The notes beneath the pieces were generated by a model. That model was not told the DNA's origin, ran no database searches, and worked only from the letters and a program-made list of their open reading frames with translations. The translations under genes were made by a program, and so were the position numbers. Positions 1-5,365 of a stretch of 9,118 bases of DNA are shown in pieces; the first letter of the stretch is position 1, and each line of letters opens with the position of its first letter. Origin of the DNA: Clostridia bacterium (GTDB lineage: Bacteria > Bacillota_A > Clostridia > Oscillospirales > CAG-272); the NCBI GenBank assembly GCA_017935805.1, contig JAGBGV010000091.1, forward strand, positions 1 through 9,118. The letters are read 5' to 3'.

Positions 1-1731
1 CTCCAGCAGTTCAGAATCGCTTCTTACAACAGCTGGCTCATGGGTGACTGGTACAACTACAGCTGGAACTACACAGATGTAATTGAAGCAGCATTCACAA
101 CTGGTACAGTATACCAGATCAAGTCTTATGACGAAGAACTCAAGGCATACAATGTTCAGGTTCTCTCCTCTATGACTGACAACGAATACGACTATACTAA
201 GGGTGGCGTATGGACAGAGCTCTACTACGGTCACGCTGGTATCAACTGGATGGCTAAGGGTGACGAAAACGACGGTTACCTCGCTAATGCTCGTGCTAAT
301 GCTTCTACACCTGCTCAGAACGGCGGTAAGGACTACGACATTACTCAGCCTCACCACAACTACTTCAGAAAGATGACTGACAACGACCAGTACGTATTCA
401 TCTATGATGTAAACAAGTCCGGTACAGTTGCTCCTATCGTTACATACACCGGTAAGGTAACAGATCCTAACTGGTTTGCTAAGGGTTGGAGAGTAAACGG
501 CGACGTTGATGGCACATATGTAATGGTTATCGACGGCGAATACAAGGATGATACTAAGGCTGAAATCCGCGGCTTCGGCGGCGCAGTTGACCAGGGCATC
601 GGCGTTGTTCTCTTCCTTGAATACGGCACCAAGGCTGCATTCGATGCAGAAAACGGCAGAGACTACCTCGTAGGCTCCACTGTATACACAGTACATGCAA
701 TGGACCTCGTAACAGGTAAGGCTACAGAAGTTGTTGCTTACAACGGCGCTCTCAGATCTCCCACAATCACATGGACTGACTCCGGTAAGAACGAACTCGA
801 AGGCTCCAGCGGCAGCTACGTTGAATGGGAACTCGGTACAGAATACGCTATTCTCTACAACGAAGACGGCACACGTCACACATCTCCCACATCCCTCTGG
901 GACTACAACGAAGGTTACAACTTCACATGGGAAGATCCCATCGTTTCTACTGAAAACGGTATCTTCTGGGCTAAGGAAGGCTCCATGGTTGACGGTTATG
1001 TTGATAACACAGCTGTTCACTACTTCTACGTTTCCAACACTAAGGGTTACCTCTACAAGACTGTTAACGGCGTAATCGTTAACGACGAGCCTCTCACAGC
1101 TGCTGAAGCTGGTGAACTCCTCGGCAACATCTGCGCTAAGGATGCTTCCATCGCTACAGCTGACTTCGTAGGCGAAACAGGTTACGTTGTTGCTCGTAAG
1201 GATGGCACATACTCCAACGAGTACCAGATGCTCGGTAACGGCTTCGGCGGTTCCTATGAAGACGCTATCGGCTTCAACCAGTACGCTATCAACATGCGTA
1301 TGTCTTACAACGCATTCGGCGTATGCTACATCGGTCTCTCTCCCTATACTCTTCCCAGAGAAAACGGCAGAGTAGTTCGTCTCTACGCTCTCCGTGATGC
1401 TGAAAAGGGCAGAGTAGAAGTAATGCTCGTTGGCGCTAACAAGGGTAACAAGGTTAACTCCACTGACCCCTTCGGTAACTACATGGCTAACGGCGACACA
1501 AAGTGGGGCTCTGATGGTGATTGCGGTGAGAACGCTATGGAGTGGTTCTCCGATACTGCTGACAACCAGCTCTACAAGTACAGCCTTATCTACAACTGCG
1601 ATAGATCCAACACAACTCTCAACAAGGGTAAGGACCTCTCCTACTGTCTCGTATACATCTATGACGACAATAGCGCAGAACTCCAGCCTCAGTCTATCGA
1701 AGATTTCGCTGATTGGGCTATCAACGACTAA
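1..1731 (+). CDS. C-terminal part of a large surface/secreted protein (S-layer-like), 5' end outside window
   Basis: The frame is open from base 1, so this is the last 576 residues of a longer protein; the first ATG at 40 is internal, with no ribosome binding site in front of it. The protein is rich in Tyr, Trp, Asn, Asp and Gly, looks beta-rich, and has no membrane segment, sorting motif or enzyme motif in the visible part. All five Cys lie after about residue 377. Codon use is strongly restricted: Lys is AAG, Leu is mostly CTC, and Asn is mostly AAC, unlike the minus-strand genes next to it. That fits a very abundant protein, and together with the composition suggests an S-layer or other major envelope protein whose signal peptide and anchoring domains would lie upstream. 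I do not recognise a specific family. The coding call is firm, the role is inference. The gene ends 34 bp before an intrinsic terminator. Confidence 0.85.
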   Translation, partial: LQQFRIASYNSWLMGDWYNYSWNYTDVIEAAFTTGTVYQIKSYDEELKAYNVQVLSSMTDNEYDYTKGGVWTELYYGHAGINWMAKGDENDGYLANARANASTPAQNGGKDYDITQPHHNYFRKMTDNDQYVFIYDVNKSGTVAPIVTYTGKVTDPNWFAKGWRVNGDVDGTYVMVIDGEYKDDTKAEIRGFGGAVDQGIGVVLFLEYGTKAAFDAENGRDYLVGSTVYTVHAMDLVTGKATEVVAYNGALRSPTITWTDSGKNELEGSSGSYVEWELGTEYAILYNEDGTRHTSPTSLWDYNEGYNFTWEDPIVSTENGIFWAKEGSMVDGYVDNTAVHYFYVSNTKGYLYKTVNGVIVNDEPLTAAEAGELLGNICAKDASIATADFVGETGYVVARKDGTYSNEYQMLGNGFGGSYEDAIGFNQYAINMRMSYNAFGVCYIGLSPYTLPRENGRVVRLYALRDAEKGRVEVMLVGANKGNKVNSTDPFGNYMANGDTKWGSDGDCGENAMEWFSDTADNQLYKYSLIYNCDRSNTTLNKGKDLSYCLVYIYDDNSAELQPQSIEDFADWAIND

Positions 1732-1765
1732 TTCATCTTTAATGTGACCTTATAACATTAAGATA

Positions 1766-1797
1766 AAAAGAACCTCGGGTAAAACCGGGGTTCTTTT
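1766..1797 (+). terminator. Intrinsic terminator after the surface-protein gene
   Basis: A 13-bp stem pairs AAAAGAACCTCGG (1766-1778) with CCGGGGTTCTTTT (1785-1797), with one G-T pair and a 6-nt loop. The right arm ends in TTCTTTT, which serves as the T-tail. It lies 34 bp after the TAA stop at 1731 and isolates the gene from what follows. Confidence 0.9.
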
Positions 1798-1808
1798 GTG
1801 TGTAATAA

Positions 1809-1925
1809 GCCTTCCACGTTGGAGGAAGGTGGCACGAAGTGACGCATGAGGCGGATATTTACTACTCATCCACCGCTGTACTTACAGGTAAGCACAGCGG
1901 TCCCCCTTCTCTCACAAGAGAAGGC
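1809..1925. repeat. Composite palindromic intergenic repeat (REP/MITE-like)
   Basis: The unit is bounded by short inverted ends, GCCTTC (1809-1814) and GAAGGC (1920-1925), and contains three nested stem-loops. These are CCTTCC/GGAAGG (1810-1829); CCGCTGT/ACAGCGG with an inner CTTAC/GTAAG (1873-1900); and a perfect CCTTCTCT-CACA-AGAGAAGG (1905-1924). ATGAG (1846-1850) and CTCAT (1865-1869) pair between them. From memory, GAAGGTGGCACGAAGTGACG followed by CTCATCCACCGC and GGTCCCCCTTC resembles palindromic repeats scattered through gut Clostridia genomes. It encodes nothing. A spread by transposase acting in trans is inferred, not seen. Confidence 0.7.
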
Positions 1926-1967
1926 ACATTGAACTGCTCACAACATGCTGTGTCGGTTTTTGATAAG

Positions 1968-2019
1968 AAAAAAGGGTGGGATACTTTGCACTAATGCATC
2001 GTATTCCACCGATTTTTTT
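1968..2019 (-). terminator. Bidirectional intrinsic terminator between convergent genes
   Basis: Arms GGTGGGATAC (1975-1984) and GTATTCCACC (2001-2010) pair with one G-T pair, and TGCA/TGCA can pair inside the loop. On the minus strand the stem is followed by six T (plus-strand A-run 1968-1973), ending the DHH-DHH-surE operon. On the plus strand it is followed by seven T (2013-2019), so it can also stop read-through from the left. The surE stop codon overlaps the end of the plus-strand T-run. Confidence 0.85.
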
Positions 2020-2752
2020 ATTCGTTTATGGTTCGCAGCTCGTCGAACATTCTTACGTCCGTGCGGATGATTGTGATAGGTGATACTGAAAGATATCCGT
2101 GCAGGGCGGCGTTGGTGTCGATCTCGTAATCGTGATCTTCCTCGTATGCGCTGTAGCCGTATGCCATCACAAGCCTTTCGGGATCGCTTTCCGCCGGGTG
2201 AAACTCGTCAGAGTAGTAAGGTCCGCCCTGTCGGGTGATTCGGATGCCCTTGATCTCGCCGTCAGGGATGTTTACGTTGTAAAGCCCATGGCGACCGAGC
2301 AGATCGTGCTTTTTGAAGAAATCGTAGACCAAGTCAAGCTTGTCGACTGCCTCACCGTAACCCTCGGGAGAGGTGGAGACCGCAATTCCGTTGACACCGA
2401 GACGGTATCCCTCGAACACAGCCGCCGCAGTACCGGAGTACATGATGTCGCTGCCGATGTTCAGACCGCGGTTGATGCCTGAGATGATGAGATCGAACTC
2501 TTTCTTCATTCCGAGCAGCGCATATCGAACGCAGTCCGCCGGAGTGGAGTCAACAGAGTACACGGAGATGTCATCCTCGAGCTGCACCTGTGTTACCTCA
2601 AAGGGCTTGTGAAACTCGATTCCGTGGCTCTTTCCGCTTTGCTCATATTTCGGAACGACTGCTGTTACCTCACCAAGCTTTTTGCACCACTTGATCAGCG
2701 GAACAAGACCTGCGGCGTGAAGTCCGTCGTCATTTGTGATAAGTATTCTCAT
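2018..2752 (-). CDS. surE: 5'/3'-nucleotidase SurE
   Basis: SurE is a cytoplasmic, divalent-metal-dependent phosphatase that removes phosphate from 5'- or 3'-nucleoside monophosphates, and in some members from short polyphosphate. The 244-residue product has the family signature at the N-terminus, ITNDDG (residues 5-10), giving metal ligands D8 and D9. The other two ligand sites are S39 in EQSG and N94 in SGIN. STPADC (69-74) and GYLSVSPI (219-226) are further typical segments, and the length is normal. An in-frame TTG six bases upstream would add two residues, but ATG at 2752 directly starts the canonical MRILITNDDG and overlaps the upstream stop as ATGA, with GAGGG six bases before it, so I choose it. 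It is the last gene of the operon, and the overlap suggests translational coupling to the DHH gene. Confidence 0.95.
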   Translation of the reverse strand: MRILITNDDGLHAAGLVPLIKWCKKLGEVTAVVPKYEQSGKSHGIEFHKPFEVTQVQLEDDISVYSVDSTPADCVRYALLGMKKEFDLIISGINRGLNIGSDIMYSGTAAAVFEGYRLGVNGIAVSTSPEGYGEAVDKLDLVYDFFKKHDLLGRHGLYNVNIPDGEIKGIRITRQGGPYYSDEFHPAESDPERLVMAYGYSAYEEDHDYEIDTNAALHGYLSVSPITIIRTDVRMFDELRTINE

Positions 2753-3738
2753 AACCAACCCTCGTGCGTCTCCTTGTAATTGCCGATAAGCGCATCAGCG
2801 TCGGCCACAAGGGACGAAATTTCCTTTTTGTTATATACAGTAGCACCGCAGGAGCAATCGTGACCGCCGCCGCGATATTTTTCGGCAACAGTGTTGACCG
2901 GGCAGAATCTGGAACGGAGACGAACGCGGATGCTCTTTTCTTTCTCGTCATCAATGAATGCGATCCAACACAGGCATCCCTTTATTGAGTCCATGAATGA
3001 CACACAGGTGCAAGCCTCCTCGAAGGTCAGACCGAATTTCGCCTGCGCCTTAAGATCAATATAAACATAAGCCACACCGTTTTCGGTGATCTTCATCTTG
3101 TCGTAAACGTATGACTTGAACTTGAGGCTCTCGAAATCCGTCAGATAAAGGTGAGCGTAAAGAGTGTCCGTGTCGATTCCTTGGTCCAGAAGAACTGCGG
3201 CACAGCGCAAGGTGTCACCTGTTACCGAGCGGAAGCGGAATCTACTGCTGTCAGTTACCATGCCTGTGTAGATGTAGGTTGCCGCCTCGGGGCTGATCTT
3301 CAACTCATCCTTGAAGGTGATGTAGAACTCCGCAACCATTTCGCAGGCAGAGGAGCGCTCTTCTTCGACCCAGGTGTAGTCACCGTACTGTGTCTGCTCA
3401 TTCTCAATGTGGTGGTCGATCTTTACGATCTCGCGGCACAGCTTGTATTTCTGATTGGAAATGCGCTTTTCCGTCGCCGTGTCAATGACGATTGCAAGAG
3501 CGTTGCAGTACAGCTCGTCAGCCACGGGATCGTCCTCACCTCCGAGAAAACCGAGATAATCCGAGAGGTCGTCATCAATTATGTAAACTTCCTTCTCGGG
3601 GTATGTGAGGCGGATGATCTCCTTGAGCCCCTTTGTTGCACCAACGCAGTCCCCGTCATTTCTCATATGTCGGAACAGCATAATGCGGTCGTATTCCTTT
3701 ATCTTTTGGAGAATTTTCTCCATTTTATCTCTGTTCAT
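2749..3738 (-). CDS. DHH/DHHA1 family phosphoesterase (NrnA-like), second paralogue
   Basis: This is a 329-residue DHH-superfamily phosphoesterase of the NrnA type. Relatives cut 2-5-nt RNA to mononucleotides and/or convert pAp to AMP using Mn2+. Visible motifs are motif I RHMRNDGDCVG (about 23-33, keeping H24, D28, D30), motif II IDTAT (85-89), motif III DHH (108-110), motif IV YTGMVTDSSRF (157-167), and the C-terminal DHHA1 substrate-binding signature RGGGH (289-293). Motif I has Asn where family members usually have Pro, and motif II has DTA instead of DTS, but the metal-binding residues are kept, so it is probably active. I start at ATG 3738, which has GGAGGAG in front; a TTG at 3762 would add eight residues inside the upstream gene. 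It follows the related gene after one base and overlaps surE by ATGA. The exact substrate is unknown. Confidence 0.92.
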   Translation of the reverse strand: MNRDKMEKILQKIKEYDRIMLFRHMRNDGDCVGATKGLKEIIRLTYPEKEVYIIDDDLSDYLGFLGGEDDPVADELYCNALAIVIDTATEKRISNQKYKLCREIVKIDHHIENEQTQYGDYTWVEEERSSACEMVAEFYITFKDELKISPEAATYIYTGMVTDSSRFRFRSVTGDTLRCAAVLLDQGIDTDTLYAHLYLTDFESLKFKSYVYDKMKITENGVAYVYIDLKAQAKFGLTFEEACTCVSFMDSIKGCLCWIAFIDDEKEKSIRVRLRSRFCPVNTVAEKYRGGGHDCSCGATVYNKKEISSLVADADALIGNYKETHEGWL

Positions 3739-3739
3739 C

Positions 3740-4675
3740 TTACTCCTCCAATAGTCCTTCAAGCTCGGAAAGAAGCTCCATTGCCTCAGCGCGGTCCTTC
3801 AGCGTAGCGCCACTGGCCTTTGCGTGACCTCCGCCGCCGTGCTTGACCGCGATCGGGTTGATGTTGTACTTGCTTGAACGGATCTCGCACAGCACGCCCT
3901 CTTCCGTTTCGGTGAAGTTTACCCAAATATCCACGCCGCGAATGTCGCCCATTGTGTTGACCATGCCGCGGGAAATGGAGAACGTATCAGCACCCGCTGC
4001 CGCCGCTTCTTCGAGGGTAGTGTAGATGTATGCCACGTTCTTTGAGGTGAACTGAATCTTCAAAATAAACTCTGCGCGGAGCTTAATACGGCTGTAATCG
4101 TCGGCGTAGAGATTGCGGTAGATGTCATTGGTCTCGAACTCATGCTCCATCAAAAATGACGCGATACGGAAGGTTTGCGCAGAGGTTGAATCATAGCGGA
4201 AGCGTCCCGAATCGGTTATCATACCTGTGTAGAGAGATTTTGCCGCAAGGGGAGTGAGAGTCAGGTGACATCTCTTTGCGAAATCAGCCACGAGACCGCA
4301 GCAGCTTTCGTATGAGGTGTCAGTCAGTTCCACGTCCGCGATTTTTTCGCAGAAGATGTGGTGGTCCATTCGAACTGTGCGTGCGGCTGTGGTGTAGCGG
4401 TCATCGCTGATGAGAGATTTTGCCGATGTGTCAAGGATCACCGCAAGTGCGCCGTTGTAGGCTTCGTCGGGGATCTCATCCATTGTGGAATCAGCCATAA
4501 AAGCGTACCGCTTGGCGTCGTCTCCCACAGCATATACTTCCTTTTCAGGGAAATTCTCCTTCAGAATGTGCTTGAGTCCGATCTGACTGCCCGGCGCATC
4601 TCCATCGGGATTTGAGTGTCGGTGTATGATTATTCTGTTGTGGGCAAGTATTTCCTGTAATACGCTTTCAAACAT
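3740..4675 (-). CDS. nrnA: DHH/DHHA1 family phosphoesterase, bifunctional oligoribonuclease/pAp phosphatase NrnA-like
   Basis: This 311-residue protein carries the full NrnA pattern: motif I HSNPDGDAPGS (20-30; H20, D24, D26), LDTS (81-84), DHH (104-106), YTGMITDSGRF (149-159) and DHHA1 GGGGH (280-284) followed by ASGA. Known NrnA enzymes degrade nanoRNA left by RNA decay to mononucleotides and dephosphorylate 3'-phosphoadenosine 5'-phosphate, acting in the cytoplasm. Its motif I is more canonical than that of the downstream paralogue, and the length is usual. ATG 4675 has GAGG about 11 bases upstream. It is the first gene of the operon, behind a candidate promoter at 4701-4730. The two neighbours align along their whole length, so a tandem duplication with later divergence is likely. 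The family is certain; the choice between oligonucleotide and pAp activity is not. Confidence 0.93.
   Translation of the reverse strand: MFESVLQEILAHNRIIIHRHSNPDGDAPGSQIGLKHILKENFPEKEVYAVGDDAKRYAFMADSTMDEIPDEAYNGALAVILDTSAKSLISDDRYTTAARTVRMDHHIFCEKIADVELTDTSYESCCGLVADFAKRCHLTLTPLAAKSLYTGMITDSGRFRYDSTSAQTFRIASFLMEHEFETNDIYRNLYADDYSRIKLRAEFILKIQFTSKNVAYIYTTLEEAAAAGADTFSISRGMVNTMGDIRGVDIWVNFTETEEGVLCEIRSSKYNINPIAVKHGGGGHAKASGATLKDRAEAMELLSELEGLLEE
3743..3749 (-). promoter_or_regulatory. Ribosome binding site embedded in the upstream gene's stop region
   Basis: GGAGGAG encodes the final Glu residues of the upstream DHH protein and ends just before its TAA. It sits 4 bases before ATG 3738, and this decides the start of the second DHH gene over the in-frame TTG at 3762. 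The arrangement favours re-initiation by terminating ribosomes. Confidence 0.8.
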
Positions 4676-4700
4676 TATTATATATCCTCGTTTTTATATT

Positions 4701-4730
4701 ATTATCACTTTTATTTCGTTGCGGGTTCAA
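4701..4730 (-). promoter_or_regulatory. Candidate sigma-A promoter for the DHH-DHH-surE operon
   Basis: Read on the minus strand there is TTGAAC (-35, 4/6 match) and GATAAT (-10, 5/6 match) with an 18-bp spacer, 26 bp before the ATG at 4675. The -35 box lies inside the first copy of the imperfect direct repeat in this region. It is a plausible but not perfect promoter. Confidence 0.5.
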
Positions 4731-4831
4731 CTCAATTGCCACTGCGCGTGGAGCGTTGTGGGATGCTTCTCTTTACCCTTTAACCGAACTTGCGCGTTCA
4801 ACCCATTTTTTGCACTACGCGTGGGAGGGCG
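4719..4831. repeat. Imperfect direct repeat, two copies about 70 bp apart
   Basis: Copy one (about 4719-4755) and copy two (about 4790-4831) share the order TTGCG, GTTCAAC, CA, a T-rich step, CACT.CGCGTGG and a trailing GCG, with small gaps. An inverted partial copy, CCACTTGTGGCAAT, lies at 5032-5045 and matches ATTGCCAC...GTGG of copy one. The first copy contains the candidate -35 box of the DHH operon. Confidence 0.6.
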
Positions 4832-4836
4832 CACCC

Positions 4837-4885
4837 GGGCAGGGTATTTAGAGAACAAAAACCGTATATATAGTTAACCCTGCCC
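4837..4885. repeat. Inverted repeat / hairpin with 31-nt A/T-rich loop
   Basis: GGGCAGGGT (4837-4845) and ACCCTGCCC (4877-4885) form a perfect 9-bp GC-rich stem around an AT-rich loop. There is no T-tail on either side, so it is not a typical terminator. Confidence 0.75.
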
Positions 4886-4886
4886 A

Positions 4887-4903
4887 CGAGGACTGCGTCC
4901 TCG
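4887..4903. repeat. Perfect hairpin CGAGGAC-TGC-GTCCTCG
   Basis: A 7-bp perfect stem with a 3-nt loop starts two bases after the previous stem closes, so the two could stack. No T-run follows. Confidence 0.75.
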
Positions 4904-4937
4904 GTTAGATAACTTAGAGTCCTTGTGAAACCAGGCA

Positions 4938-4983
4938 CTTAAGGATAGGGGAAAGTCACTTCGTTCTATTTCCCCTCCTTAAG
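4938..4983. repeat. Two-tier hairpin with CTTAAGG arms
   Basis: The outer stem CTTAAGG/CCTTAAG (4938-4944, 4977-4983) and the inner stem GGGGAAA/TTTCCCC (4948-4954, 4969-4975) are separated by a small internal loop. The 14-nt terminal loop contains TCACTTCGTTC (4956-4966), whose complement recurs in the loop of the hairpin at 5241-5284. Confidence 0.75.
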
Positions 4984-5132
4984 AATCCACCCCTTTGCAC
5001 TAACTTTAGTTAATACTTTCCCGAACTCATACCACTTGTGGCAATCGTTCCCCGTGGCGTCAGCCCGAAACTTTAACCCGCCAACTCTCTTGGTGTAGAA
5101 AAGCTGACTTCAACGATAAAACCATGTCAATC

Positions 5133-5152
5133 GAACTTCACGAACAAGTTCA
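5133..5152. repeat. Small hairpin GAACTT...AAGTTC
   Basis: GAACTT and AAGTTC form a 6-bp stem around CACGAAC in the middle of the block. On its own it is weak and could be chance. Confidence 0.4.
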
Positions 5153-5240
5153 AGGTTAGGCTGAATTGGTGTGCGGACAAGGGATGACTTATGGGTGTAG
5201 TTATCTAAAATCCAAAATCGCACAAAAACAAGAGAGGTTT

Positions 5241-5284
5241 CCAAAGGGGAGAACAGTGAACGAAGTGAACTCTTCTTCCCTTGG
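5241..5284. repeat. Hairpin CCAAAGGGGAGAA / TTCTTCCCTTGG with GAACGAAGTGA loop
   Basis: A stem of about 12 bp with one bulge and one G-T pair carries GAACGAAGTGA (5258-5268) in its loop. The same 11 bases occur inverted in the loop of the 4938-4983 hairpin, so both belong to one repeat family. Confidence 0.65.
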
Positions 5285-5296
5285 TGCCGGGTGATT

Positions 5297-5328
5297 CTTA
5301 AGAGGTGCCGGCATGGGTACCTCTTAAG
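5297..5328. repeat. Perfect hairpin CTTAAGAGGT / ACCTCTTAAG
   Basis: A 10-bp perfect stem with a 12-nt GC-rich loop. It uses the same CTTAAG core as the hairpin at 4938-4983. It lies about 40 bp beyond the dGTPase stop on the minus strand but lacks a T-tail. Confidence 0.75.
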
Positions 5329-5329
5329 T

Positions 5330-5347
5330 TCTCCACGAAAGTGGAGA
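5330..5347. repeat. Perfect hairpin TCTCCAC-GAAA-GTGGAGA
   Basis: A 7-bp stem closes a GAAA tetraloop on the plus strand (TTTC on the minus strand). GAAA is a stable GNRA loop, which hints at plus-strand RNA, but no promoter was found for it. Confidence 0.7.
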
Positions 5348-5365
5348 CTTTTCCCACACTAAAAA

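Larger units (their letters stand above)
4905..5208. repeat. Long-range inverted repeat TTAGATAACT / AGTTATCTAA
   Basis: A perfect 10-bp inverted pair at 4905-4914 and 5199-5208 encloses 284 bp. It may bracket a folded domain or be the ends of an inserted unit. No target-site duplication was recognised. Confidence 0.55.
4978..5302. repeat. Long-range inverted repeat CTTAAGAATCCACCC / GGGTGATTCTTAAG
   Basis: The segments at 4978-4992 and 5289-5302 are inverted copies differing by a single base deletion. They overlap, rather than nest with, the 4905/5208 pair, giving an A-B-A'-B' order. Confidence 0.6.
4676..5365. other. Gene-free structured intergenic block (candidate ncRNA or non-autonomous repeat element)
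   Basis: This 690-bp stretch between the end of the dGTPase gene and the start of the DHH operon has no frame with a credible start and family motif. It instead holds at least six strong hairpins, two long-range inverted repeats in interlocked order, and an imperfect direct repeat, itemised separately. I find no tRNA cloverleaf, tmRNA, RNase P or group II intron domain V signature. A promoter for the DHH operon occupies the left edge. If transcribed it would most easily be on the minus strand by read-through from the dGTPase gene, because no clear T-tailed terminator follows that gene. Confidence 0.6.

Noticed and set aside
2749..2758. TTG start at 2758 for surE, and TTG at 3762 for the second DHH gene
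   Set aside because: Both would extend the protein before the conserved N-terminus. The ATG starts at 2752 and 3738 have better-placed ribosome binding sites and natural operon overlaps.
3151..3807. Plus-strand open frame (218 codons) opposite the DHH genes
   Set aside because: It is antisense to conserved motifs of both DHH proteins, spans their junction, and shows no protein family features.
4719..4805. tRNA- or tmRNA-like TTCAA sequences
   Set aside because: GGTTCAAC resembles a T-loop, but no matching stem, anticodon arm or CCA end is present around either copy; it is part of the direct repeat.
4626..4877. Short open frame of 83 codons at the left of the intergenic block
   Set aside because: It begins inside the DHH gene on the opposite strand, crosses the repeat copies and has no ribosome binding site or recognisable motif.
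4837..5347. CRISPR array
   Set aside because: The repeats are palindromic or inverted and irregularly spaced; there are no evenly spaced identical direct repeats with unique spacers, and no cas gene.
5297..5347. Intrinsic terminator for the dGTPase gene
   Set aside because: Two good hairpins follow the stop on the minus strand, but neither is followed by a T-run, so the standard terminator rule is not met.
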